Positions 1 through 7,034 are shown, numbered from the stretch's first letter. The stretch is 14,822 nt of DNA from Clostridiales bacterium UBA7103 (GCA_002493305.1 DKYJ01000041.1:26816-41637); one strand, 5' to 3'. Notes: a model not told the origin generated them from the letters alone. Translations and numbers: made by a program.

Positions 1-621
1 CTGTTTTTGGACGAGCTGCCGGAATTTCGAGCTGACGCGCTGGAGATCCTGCGTCAGCCCATTGAGGACGGCAAGGTCACAGTCTCCCGCGTGTCGGCAA
101 CGGTCACCTTTCCCAGCAGCTTTATGCTGGTCTGCGCAATGAACCCATGCAAGTGCGGCTGGTACGGGCACCCCTCCGGGCGCTGCCGCTGCTCGCCAAA
201 CGATGTCCGCCGCTATCAGAGCAGGATATCCGGCCCGCTGATGGACAGGATAGATATTATAGTAGAAGTCCCGGCGCTTGAATATGAGGAGCTGCGGCGC
301 AGGACGCCCGCGGAGAGCTCCGCCGCCATAAAGGAGCGGGTCAATATGGCGCGGCAGGTGCAGCGCCGCCGCTATGGGGACGACGGAACCATGTGTAATG
401 CCCGCATCGGCAGCAGGGAGCTGCGCCAATTCTGCGTTCTCTCCGCAGACTGTGAGGAGCTTATGCGCGCCGCGTTTGAGAGCATGGGGCTTACCGCGCG
501 CAGCTATGACAGGATACTGCGCGTTGCCCGAACCATTGCGGATATGGCGGGCAGCGAGGATATAGCGCCGGAACATATTGCTGAGGCAATACAGTACAGA
601 ACATATTCTTTTGGAGAATAA
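1..621 (+). CDS. comM: ComM/YifB-type Mg-chelatase-like AAA+ ATPase, 3' part only
   Basis: The reading frame is open from base 1 to the TAA at 619-621 and begins inside the gene, so about 206 C-terminal residues are visible of a family that is usually near 500. The first residues, LFLDELPEF, are the Walker B segment of the AAA+ module. A cysteine cluster follows (NPCKCGWYGHPSGRCRC) that is typical of this family, then the SGPLMDRIDI segment. The last ~90 residues look like the family's helical C-terminal domain. Family members such as ComM are hexameric helicase-like ATPases acting on DNA branches during natural transformation; this role is established for Haemophilus and is inferred here. 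The gene ends one base before the thiI start, so the two are probably co-transcribed. The N-terminal Lon-like domain and Walker A lie outside the window. Confidence 0.9.
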   Translation: MFLDELPEFRADALEILRQPIEDGKVTVSRVSATVTFPSSFMLVCAMNPCKCGWYGHPSGRCRCSPNDVRRYQSRISGPLMDRIDIIVEVPALEYEELRRRTPAESSAAIKERVNMARQVQRRRYGDDGTMCNARIGSRELRQFCVLSADCEELMRAAFESMGLTARSYDRILRVARTIADMAGSEDIAPEHIAEAIQYRTYSFGE

Positions 622-622
622 G

Positions 623-1801
623 ATGAACGATATAATTCTTTTAAAACTTGGCGAGATAGTCCTCAAGGGGCTTAACCGCCGCAGCTTTGAACAGAAGCTG
701 CAAGGCAATGTGCGCCGCCGCCTCGCGCCCATCGGCAAATTCAATGTCTACTGCCTCCAGTCCACTATTTATGTAGAGGGAGAGGACGGCGCGGACATGG
801 ACGCGGCCTTTGAGGCGCTCAAAAAGGTTTTCGGCGTGGTGAAGCTCAGCCGTGCCGCCGCCTGCGAAAAGGATAAGGACGCGATAGTCAAAAGAGCGAA
901 GGAGTATCTGGGGGCGGAGCTTTCGGTCGCCAAGAGCTTCAAGGTGGAGTCCAAGCGCAGCGACAAGAGCTTCCCCATGACCAGCATAGAGCTGAGCCAG
1001 TATGTGGGCGGAGAGCTGAAGGAGGCATTCCCCCGCGTAAAGGTGGATGTGCATGAGCCGGAGCTGACGGTCCATATAGAGGTGCGCGACCTCGCCGCCT
1101 ATGTCCACTCAAGCCCGGTACAGGGCGCGGGCGGTATGCCCGTCGGCTCAAACGGCACGGCGGTGACGCTCCTCTCCGGCGGGATAGACAGCCCCGTTTC
1201 AAGCTACATGATAGCCCGCCGGGGAGTGCATCTTATCCCGGTGCATTTCTTCTCCTTCCCCTACACCTCCCAGCAGGCTAAGGACAAGGTCGTCGAGCTT
1301 GCGCGCATACTCAGCGATTACTGTGGCAGGATGACAATGGAGGTCGTGCCCTTTACGCATATTCAGGAGGAGATACGGGATAAATGCCCGGAGGAATATT
1401 TCACGCTTATAATGCGCCGCTTTATGATGCGCATTGCCTGCCGCATAGCAAACGACAACGGCGCGAAGGCCATCGTCACCGGGGAAAATCTTGGTCAGGT
1501 CGCGAGCCAGACCATGGAGGCCATGGCCTCCACGCAGGCGGTGATGGATCTGCCCATTCTCCAGCCGCTTATCGGCATGGACAAGGAGGAGATTGTGGGT
1601 TTTGCGCGCAAGATAGGCACTTTTGACACCTCGGTGCTGCCCTATGAGGACTGCTGCACGGTGTTCACCCCCCGTCATCCCCGCACAAGGCCGAAAATAG
1701 CCGATGTGGAAAAGGCGGAGAGCGCGATGGATATTGACGGGCTTGTTGAAGAGGCTTTGGCCGGAATTGAAAGGATACAGATCGACCATGAGAGCGTATG
1801 A
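623..1801 (+). CDS. thiI: tRNA 4-thiouridine synthase ThiI, short form without rhodanese domain
   Basis: This 392-residue protein has the ThiI layout: an N-terminal ferredoxin-like domain, a THUMP RNA-binding domain (to about residue 165) and a PP-loop adenylation domain. The PP-loop motif SGGIDSP is at residues 185-191, and a Cys pair (EDCCTVF, Cys344-Cys345) sits where E. coli has the functionally important Cys344. ThiI activates U8 of tRNA with ATP for sulfur transfer and in some bacteria also serves thiazole synthesis. The C-terminal rhodanese domain of the ~480-residue E. coli protein is absent, as is common in Firmicutes. The ATG at 623 is chosen because GGAG at 613-616 lies six bases upstream and the conserved N-terminus begins there; an upstream in-frame ATG at 578 would lie inside comM. 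No cysteine desulfurase gene is adjacent. The 3' end overlaps cinA by 14 bases. Confidence 0.95.
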   Translation: MNDIILLKLGEIVLKGLNRRSFEQKLQGNVRRRLAPIGKFNVYCLQSTIYVEGEDGADMDAAFEALKKVFGVVKLSRAAACEKDKDAIVKRAKEYLGAELSVAKSFKVESKRSDKSFPMTSIELSQYVGGELKEAFPRVKVDVHEPELTVHIEVRDLAAYVHSSPVQGAGGMPVGSNGTAVTLLSGGIDSPVSSYMIARRGVHLIPVHFFSFPYTSQQAKDKVVELARILSDYCGRMTMEVVPFTHIQEEIRDKCPEEYFTLIMRRFMMRIACRIANDNGAKAIVTGENLGQVASQTMEAMASTQAVMDLPILQPLIGMDKEEIVGFARKIGTFDTSVLPYEDCCTVFTPRHPRTRPKIADVEKAESAMDIDGLVEEALAGIERIQIDHESV

Positions 1802-3041
1802 CACCGAAATAATCTCCGTGGGAACGGAGCTTTTGCTGGGGCACATCACCAATACCGACGCGCGGGACATCTCCGAGATGCTCTCCAAAATCGGCATAAA
1901 TGTGCGCTATCACACGGTGGTGGGGGACAACCCGGAGAGATTGAAAGCCTGTGTGGAGATAGCCAAGTCCAGAGCGGACATTATCATCACCACCGGCGGC
2001 CTCGGCCCGACCTGTGACGATTTGACGAAGCAGACGCTTGCCGCCGCCTTCGGCGTCCCCCTTGTGGTGGACGAAAGGGAGCAGCAGGGGCTTTACGAGT
2101 ATATAAAGGGCGGGAAAAAGATAACGCCCAACAACTTTCAGCAGGCGCTGCTGCCGGAGGGCTGCACGGTGTTTCACAACAACTGGGGCACAGCTCCGGG
2201 CTGCGCCTTTGAGAAGGACGGAAAAACCGTTATCATGATCCCCGGCCCGCCCAATGAGTGCGTGCCCATGTTCAAGGCCTGCGCTGTGCCGTACCTCAAA
2301 AAACTCTCCGATGAGCAGATAGTGTCCCACTCGGTGCGCATCTTCGGCATGGGCGAGAGCGAGGTGGACGATATCTTCCGGGACGAGATGAATGTCATGA
2401 CCAATCCCACCATGGCGCCCTACGCGAAGGAGGCCGACTGCCTGCTCCAGATAACCGCCAAGGCCGAGAGCGAGGAGAAGGCGGAGGAGATGATAAAGCC
2501 CGTTATCGCTCATGTGAAGGAGCGCCTGGGCGATGTGGTCTACGCGGTGGACAAGGAATGCGTCGAGGAGCGGGTCATTGAGCTGCTTTTGGAAAAGGGA
2601 ATGAGCTTTGCCGCCGCCGAGAGCTGCACCGGCGGGGAGATAGCCAAGCGCTTTACCGATATCCCAGGGGCAAGCGCGGCCTTTCTCGGCGGCGCGGTGA
2701 CCTATACAAACGGCGCCAAGGCCAAAATGCTGGGGATCCCACGTGATTTTATCGAGGAAAAGGGCGCTGTGAGCTATGAGGTGGCCAAGGCCATGGCAGA
2801 GGGTATACGCTCTGTCATGGGGGCGGACATCGGCATTTCAGTCACGGGGCTTGCCGGGCCGGACGGGGACGGCGTGCATCCTGTGGGTACGGTGTTTATA
2901 GGCATGGCCGTCGAGGGAGAGACATTTGTCAAAGAGCTGCACATGGGCGAGTTTCGCACCCGAAGCTTTATCCGCCGCATGGCCGGCAATCACGCTTTTG
3001 ACATGATGCGCCGGTATTTGACGGGCCTTGCGGTGGTTTGA
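1788..3041 (+). CDS. cinA: CinA-like protein (MoaB/MogA-like domain plus PncC-type NMN amidohydrolase domain)
   Basis: The 417-residue product has the standard CinA length and two-domain order. The N-terminal MoaB/MogA-like domain begins YDTEIISVGTELLLG and carries the TGGLGPTCDD motif. The C-terminal PncC domain carries ESCTGG at residues 278-283, with Ser279 as the likely catalytic nucleophile, and later VTGLAGPDGDG. In characterised homologues the C-terminal domain deamidates nicotinamide mononucleotide for NAD salvage, and the N-terminal domain has ADP-ribose pyrophosphatase or COG1058 activity; activity here is inferred. The ATG at 1788 is preferred over an in-frame ATG at 1704 inside thiI, because the conserved N-terminus starts at residue 2-4. 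The best upstream purine stretch (AAAGGA near 1770) is rather far, so translation may be coupled to thiI. No clear terminator follows. Confidence 0.95.
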   Translation: MRAYDTEIISVGTELLLGHITNTDARDISEMLSKIGINVRYHTVVGDNPERLKACVEIAKSRADIIITTGGLGPTCDDLTKQTLAAAFGVPLVVDEREQQGLYEYIKGGKKITPNNFQQALLPEGCTVFHNNWGTAPGCAFEKDGKTVIMIPGPPNECVPMFKACAVPYLKKLSDEQIVSHSVRIFGMGESEVDDIFRDEMNVMTNPTMAPYAKEADCLLQITAKAESEEKAEEMIKPVIAHVKERLGDVVYAVDKECVEERVIELLLEKGMSFAAAESCTGGEIAKRFTDIPGASAAFLGGAVTYTNGAKAKMLGIPRDFIEEKGAVSYEVAKAMAEGIRSVMGADIGISVTGLAGPDGDGVHPVGTVFIGMAVEGETFVKELHMGEFRTRSFIRRMAGNHAFDMMRRYLTGLAVV

Positions 3042-3079
3042 TAGGCAAATTGGCTATATTGTCAGCTTTTAGGCAAATT
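3042..3079 (+). repeat. Pair of 10-base direct repeats upstream of the atp promoter
   Basis: TAGGCAAATT occurs at 3042-3051 and again at 3070-3079, 28 bases apart start to start. Both copies lie between the cinA stop and the atp promoter. They could be a tandem regulator site, but no known regulator is recognised, and chance recurrence in an AT-rich gap is possible. Confidence 0.4.
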
Positions 3080-3094
3080 CGTCAAAATGCTGGT

Positions 3095-3123
3095 TTGCAA
3101 ATCGGCGATGAATAGTGTATCAT
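3095..3123 (+). promoter_or_regulatory. Predicted sigma-A promoter of the atp operon
   Basis: TTGCAA at 3095-3100 and TATCAT at 3118-3123 are separated by exactly 17 bases. This is the only good -35/-10 pair seen in the 129-base gap between cinA and atpB, and it sits about 47 bases before the atpB start. The boundary of the ATP synthase operon makes a promoter here expected. Confidence 0.6.
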
Positions 3124-3170
3124 AGACGACGCGTGAGGGATTTCCCTTGCCGGAAAATGGAGGTGATAGT

Positions 3171-3848
3171 ATGGAAGGAAGCTCGGGAGCGCTGTTTACC
3201 ATAGGCCCGGTCGAGGTCAGCGGCGCTGTCGTCACTACATGGGTCATTATGGCGCTGCTGGCGCTGACCTCATGGCTCGCCACACGCAAGCTTAAGGATG
3301 TGCCGGGGCCGATGCAGTCTGCGGCCGAAATGGCTGTGGGCGGCCTGGAGAATTTCTTCTCCGGCGTGTTGGGGAAGGATATGACCCGTAAGTATTTCCC
3401 CATGTTTGCAACATTTTTTATCTTTATCATTGTCAGCAATTACACCGGTATACTGCCGGGGGCCGGGAAGTATAAGGGCTTTTCCGTTCCCACGGCGAGC
3501 CTGTCCGTCACGGCGGCTCTGGCACTGATCGCTTTTACTGCGATCCACACTATCGGCTTAAAGACTGTGGGCTGGAAGGCGTATCTAAAATCCTTTATAA
3601 AGCCCTTTATATTTATGCTGCCGCTTAATTTGATAGAGCAGCTTGTACGGCCGGTATCTCTGGCGCTGCGTCTGTTTGGCAACCTGTACGGCGAAGAATC
3701 AGTGACGCACCAGCTTTACGGCATCTTCCCCATAGTGCTGCCGCTTATTATGAATGTTCTCAGCCTGCTGCTCTGCTTTATACAGGCGATGGTGTTCACT
3801 CTACTGTTCGCCATATATATAGAGGAAGCCACTGTTGAAGAACACTGA
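3171..3848 (+). CDS. atpB: F-type ATP synthase Fo subunit a
   Basis: This 225-residue hydrophobic protein forms the stator half-channels next to the c ring. Five or so membrane segments are visible. The segment PVSLALRLFGNLYGEE contains the essential arginine (Arg167, equivalent to E. coli Arg210). The ATG at 3171 is chosen over an earlier in-frame ATG at 3147 because a near-perfect Shine-Dalgarno sequence (GGAGGTGAT, 3159-3167) precedes it. It is the first gene of the operon; no atpI-like gene lies upstream, unlike many bacterial atp operons. The subunit c gene follows after 42 bases. Confidence 0.96.
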   Translation: MEGSSGALFTIGPVEVSGAVVTTWVIMALLALTSWLATRKLKDVPGPMQSAAEMAVGGLENFFSGVLGKDMTRKYFPMFATFFIFIIVSNYTGILPGAGKYKGFSVPTASLSVTAALALIAFTAIHTIGLKTVGWKAYLKSFIKPFIFMLPLNLIEQLVRPVSLALRLFGNLYGEESVTHQLYGIFPIVLPLIMNVLSLLLCFIQAMVFTLLFAIYIEEATVEEH

Positions 3849-3890
3849 TTTGACAGTAAAAAATACAGTTTGATTTGGAGGACTTGAATT

Positions 3891-4118
3891 ATGACATCCG
3901 GACTTATTGCAATCGGAGTGGGTATTCTGATGGCGGGCTGCATCTGCGGCGCGGCTATCGGCCAGGGCATGACAGCTGCGAAGACCATGGAGGCCATGGC
4001 TCGCCAGCCGGAGATGGCAGGACAGCTGCGCTCAACGCTTATCCTGTCTCTGGGACTTATCGAATCTCTGGCGATATACGGGCTTTTGATCGCCTTTATG
4101 CTGGTGGCGAAGATCTGA
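3891..4118 (+). CDS. atpE: F-type ATP synthase Fo subunit c, with Na+-type ligand pattern
   Basis: The 75-residue hairpin of two membrane helices is joined by the polar loop ARQPE (residues 37-41), the hallmark of c subunits. The ion-carrying carboxylate is Glu58 in LIESLAIYG. Gln25 (IGQG) and Ser59 fall at positions matching Gln32 and Ser66 of the Na+-binding Ilyobacter tartaricus c ring, while the residue matching its Thr67 is Leu60. This suggests, but does not prove, Na+ coupling. GGAGG at 3877-3881 lies nine bases before the ATG. A longer overlapping frame starting at 3875 is a shadow. Three cysteine or methionine residues in helix 1 (Met14, Cys17, Cys19) are unusual but not disruptive. 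Confidence 0.96.
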   Translation: MTSGLIAIGVGILMAGCICGAAIGQGMTAAKTMEAMARQPEMAGQLRSTLILSLGLIESLAIYGLLIAFMLVAKI

Positions 4119-4141
4119 ACTGAAGGAGGGAAGGTATCCTC

Positions 4142-4573
4142 ATGTTGAACATAAACATCTGGGAGCTTCTCTGGACAGTCGTAAACTTCTTCCTGCTGCT
4201 TGTCATCCTGAGGAACCTGCTGTACAAGCCCATAGTCAGGTTTATGGACGAACGCCAGGCGCGGATAGACGCCGGGCTTGAGGCGGAGCGAAGGGCGCAG
4301 GAAGCTCTTGACAGCGAGAGAGCGCAGCTTCAGGACGAGAAGAACAGGCGTTTGCAGCAGGCAAAGGACAGCTCAGAGACAGCCAAGGCCGACTATGAGG
4401 CAAAGCGCGCACAGCTTACCAAGCGGCTGCGCAGCAGCTCAGCCGACAAGCGGCAGGAACTGAAAAAAACCGTTGCTGAGATAAGCGGCGGAGAGCGGGC
4501 GCGCCTTGAGACTGATGAGAAGGAGCTGGCGGAGCAGCTGCTGGAAAAGCTTTTATCCGCCGAGACGAGATAA
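4142..4573 (+). CDS. atpF: F-type ATP synthase Fo subunit b (stand-alone stator subunit)
   Basis: This 143-residue protein has one N-terminal membrane helix (about residues 5-26, WELLWTVVNFFLLLVIL) followed by a long charged heptad-like helix ending in ELAEQLLEKLLSAETR. It is the peripheral-stalk subunit that ties F1 to subunit a. It is slightly shorter than the usual 156-170 residues. A purine-rich stretch (AAGGAGGGAAGG, 4123-4134) precedes the ATG. It is the first of two b-type subunits in this operon: the second forms the N-terminus of the fusion protein encoded 73 bases downstream. The arrangement b followed by a b-delta protein recalls mycobacterial atpF-atpH. Confidence 0.93.
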   Translation: MLNINIWELLWTVVNFFLLLVILRNLLYKPIVRFMDERQARIDAGLEAERRAQEALDSERAQLQDEKNRRLQQAKDSSETAKADYEAKRAQLTKRLRSSSADKRQELKKTVAEISGGERARLETDEKELAEQLLEKLLSAETR

Positions 4574-4609
4574 AGCAGACGGACGGCATTGGTTTGACTC
4601 CCGTCTGCT
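4574..4609 (+). other. Intergenic hairpin between atpF and the fused atpA
   Basis: AGCAGACGG (4574-4582) and CCGTCTGCT (4601-4609) form a perfect 9-bp stem with an 18-base loop, starting right after the atpF stop codon. No T-run follows, so it is not a normal intrinsic terminator. It may stabilise or mark a processing point in the operon mRNA, which would help set subunit ratios. Confidence 0.55.
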
Positions 4610-4646
4610 AAAGACTAATGCATCCATAAGGTGGTGATTTTCCCAT

Positions 4647-6917
4647 ATGTTGGGTGGATGGAACATATTTTATGCGATACTCAACTTTGCGATCCTTGTC
4701 ACGGCGCTGTATTTCCTGGGCAGGGGCATCGTAAAGAAAAAATATACGGATCACCGCGACAAGATCGCGGAGGATCTGGAGCGCTCCGACGCGGCGGCAA
4801 AGAACGCCATTCAGCTTGCCAGAGATAAGGAGCAGGCCGGGGCAGAGAGCGAACAGGAGTGCCGCGCCATTATTGCCGAGGCCGAGCGGACTGTCAGCGA
4901 GCTGAAGGCCCGTGCGGACGAGCTGGAGAACGAATTTAACAGTGTGGCCGACAGCGACCTTCAGCTCGAGCGGCAGCGCCTGCTCAATGACGAGCGCAAG
5001 AAGCTCAATCGAGCCGCTGCTGACAGGCTCATTGCTCTTGCCGGGCAGCTTATGAGAAAGCCTGAGTACAGTGCGGCACTTCAGGGCTATGAAAAGGGGC
5101 TCGCGCCGCGGCTGAAGGCAGCGTTCAAGCTCTCCGCGGACGAGCTTTCAAAGATAAAGGAGCGGGGCGAGCTGCGCGTTACCCTGACGGCGGCAAGAGC
5201 TGTGACTGTTGACGCGATCCCCGGGCTGGAAAAGCTCCTCATAGATGGTCTGAACAGCGCCGGAGTGAGTATGAGCGAGGCAGACGTCCATGTGGACGCT
5301 GTGACGGACGAGAGCGTTATCGGCGGATTCAGTCTTCAAATAGGGGACACCGTTTTTGACGGCACCCTGCGTGATCTTCTGGAGCGTGCCCACGAGAACA
5401 TCTGCAGCATTGATGATCTGCGGGGAGACTTTATCGCCACGCTGAAAAACAGCCTTGAAAATGTCGGCAACGGCATTGACGTTTACCAAATAGGCCATGT
5501 CATCAGCGCTTCTGATGGTATATGCCGTGTGTCCGGCCTGGCGGACGCCATGTCCGGTGAGATGCTCCGCTTTAAAAACGGACTTGTGGGTATGGTCATG
5601 GATCTGGAGCAGGACAACATCGGCGTTGTGCTGCTGGGCGATTTCAGCTCCGTGCAGGAGGGCGACCGCGTCCGCTGCACAGGGCGTATTATAGAGGTGC
5701 CCGTGGGCGAGGAGCTTGTGGGCAGAGTTGTGGACGCGCTGGGCAGGCCGCTGGACGGCAGAGGCGCTATCCAAACGGAGTTTACAAGACCCATCGAGAG
5801 CCCGGCTCCCGGCGTTATCAGCCGGCAGAGCGTTACCGTGCCCATGGAGACAGGCATCAAGGCGATAGATGCCCTTATACCCATTGGCCGCGGCCAGCGC
5901 GAGCTTATCATCGGCGACAGGCAGACCGGCAAGACCGCCATTGCCCTCGACGCGATAATAAATCAAAAGGGCAAGGACGTTATCTGCGTCTACGTTGCCA
6001 TAGGACAGAAGGAGTCCACGGTGGCGGGCGTTTATGATAAGCTCAAGGCCCATGGCGCCATGGACTATACGACTATCGTCTGCGCCAGCGCTTCCGAGCC
6101 TGCGCCAATGCTGTACATTGCCCCTTACGCGGGCACGGCCATGGCAGAGTATTTCATGTATCGCGGCCGCGATGTGCTCATCGTTTATGACGATCTTTCA
6201 AAGCAGGCTGTGGCGTACAGGGAGATCTCCCTGCTGCTGCACAGACCGCCCGGACGCGAGGCTTATCCCGGCGATGTTTTCTATCTCCATTCAAGGCTGC
6301 TTGAGCGCTCGGCGCGTCTTAGCAGCGCTGCGGGCGGCGGCAGTATTACCGCCCTGCCCATAATCGAGACTCAGGCGGGAGATATTTCCGCGTATATCCC
6401 CACGAACGATATCTCCATCACTGACGGCCAGATATTCCTTGAGACGGAACTTTTCAATTCCGGCGTGCGCCCGGCGGTAAATGTGGGCCTGTCGGTGTCC
6501 CGTGTCGGCGGCGCTGCTCAGCTCGGCGCTGTAAAGCAGGTGGCTGGCCGTCTGAGAATGCAGCTTGCCCAGTACAGAGAGCTTGCCGCCTTCTCCCAGT
6601 TCGGCTTTGACCTTGACAAGGCCACGCAGGAGACCCTGAACCGGGGCGACAGAATGACAGAGCTTTTGAAGCAGGATCAGTATTCGCCTATGAGCGCGGT
6701 GGATCAGGTCATTGCCGTCACCGCCGTCAGCGAGGGCTATGCGGATAAGTTCCCTGTGAAGGATATTCCGGCATACGAGGCGGGGGTACTGCCCTATGTG
6801 CATGAGCGTTGGCCGGAGCTGACACAGATAGTTGCCGGCGGGGCGAAACTCAGCAGAGACGAGCTCGAACGCCTGCGCGCCTTGATAGAGGAGTTCGGCA
6901 AGGGATTTGTTGCTTAA
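4647..6917 (+). CDS. atpA: Fused ATP synthase stator b' - delta C-terminal domain - F1 alpha subunit
   Basis: One open frame of 756 codons. Residues 1-~165 resemble a b subunit: a membrane helix at about 5-26 (WNIFYAILNFAILVTALYF), then a charged coiled-coil stretch rich in Glu, Arg and Ala. Residues ~172-248 match the C-terminal domain of subunit delta, including ELRVTLTAARAVT and DESVIGGFSLQIGDTVFDG. Residues ~255-756 are a full alpha subunit: Walker A GDRQTGKT at 423-430, the IYDDLSKQAVAYR-type segment (here VYDDLSKQAVAYR), and SRVGGAAQ containing the arginine finger Arg619. The delta N-terminal helical domain is not recognisable and no other delta gene exists in the operon. No in-frame ATG, GTG or TTG occurs between residue 220 and residue 294, so alpha has no start of its own at the junction. 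The start at 4647 follows AAGGTGGTGA. Assignment of each part is strong; how the fusion assembles is unknown. Confidence 0.93.
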   Translation: MLGGWNIFYAILNFAILVTALYFLGRGIVKKKYTDHRDKIAEDLERSDAAAKNAIQLARDKEQAGAESEQECRAIIAEAERTVSELKARADELENEFNSVADSDLQLERQRLLNDERKKLNRAAADRLIALAGQLMRKPEYSAALQGYEKGLAPRLKAAFKLSADELSKIKERGELRVTLTAARAVTVDAIPGLEKLLIDGLNSAGVSMSEADVHVDAVTDESVIGGFSLQIGDTVFDGTLRDLLERAHENICSIDDLRGDFIATLKNSLENVGNGIDVYQIGHVISASDGICRVSGLADAMSGEMLRFKNGLVGMVMDLEQDNIGVVLLGDFSSVQEGDRVRCTGRIIEVPVGEELVGRVVDALGRPLDGRGAIQTEFTRPIESPAPGVISRQSVTVPMETGIKAIDALIPIGRGQRELIIGDRQTGKTAIALDAIINQKGKDVICVYVAIGQKESTVAGVYDKLKAHGAMDYTTIVCASASEPAPMLYIAPYAGTAMAEYFMYRGRDVLIVYDDLSKQAVAYREISLLLHRPPGREAYPGDVFYLHSRLLERSARLSSAAGGGSITALPIIETQAGDISAYIPTNDISITDGQIFLETELFNSGVRPAVNVGLSVSRVGGAAQLGAVKQVAGRLRMQLAQYRELAAFSQFGFDLDKATQETLNRGDRMTELLKQDQYSPMSAVDQVIAVTAVSEGYADKFPVKDIPAYEAGVLPYVHERWPELTQIVAGGAKLSRDELERLRALIEEFGKGFVA
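5262..5273 (+). promoter_or_regulatory. Possible internal ribosome-binding site and ATG inside the fusion gene
   Basis: GGAG at 5262-5265 lies five bases before an in-frame ATG at 5271-5273 (Met209 of the fusion protein). Initiation here would give a 548-residue product: the last ~40 residues of the delta-like domain plus all of alpha, without the membrane anchor. It is the last in-frame ATG before the alpha domain. Such a product could relieve the alpha:stator stoichiometry conflict, but the site may equally be fortuitous. Confidence 0.3.
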
Positions 6918-6927
6918 TGAATGATCG

Positions 6928-6983
6928 ATAGTGAATAATTGCGGTGTCCCTTCGGGACGATCATAACAATAATTATTCACTAT
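6928..6983 (+). repeat. Nested palindromic intergenic element between fused atpA and atpG
   Basis: ATAGTGAATAATT (6928-6940) is a perfect 13-base inverted match to AATTATTCACTAT (6971-6983). Inside it lies a second hairpin, GTCCC-TTC-GGGAC (6946-6958). The flanking ATGAAT (6917-6922) and ATTCAT (6982-6987) extend the symmetry with an interruption. The element is AT-rich, compact and non-coding, and looks like a short palindromic or MITE-like unit placed just after the stop codon. No terminator-type T-run follows directly. Confidence 0.6.
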
Positions 6984-7034
6984 TCATCAGCGAAGCGTCT
7001 TTATTAAAATTTTCAAGGGGAGGTGGGCTGATCC

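Noticed and set aside
1704..1787. Upstream ATG extension of cinA
   Set aside because: It lies inside thiI and adds 28 residues outside the conserved CinA N-terminus.
5380..5450. The delta-alpha join as a sequencing or assembly error that removed a stop codon
   Set aside because: A simple error would leave the usual ribosome-binding site and ATG of alpha near the junction. None is present in frame, and the frame is coherent with recognisable protein on both sides.
5148..6053. Long minus-strand frame of 301 codons opposite the fused gene
   Set aside because: It is a shadow of the highly conserved delta-alpha coding sequence, has no recognisable protein content and no start signal.
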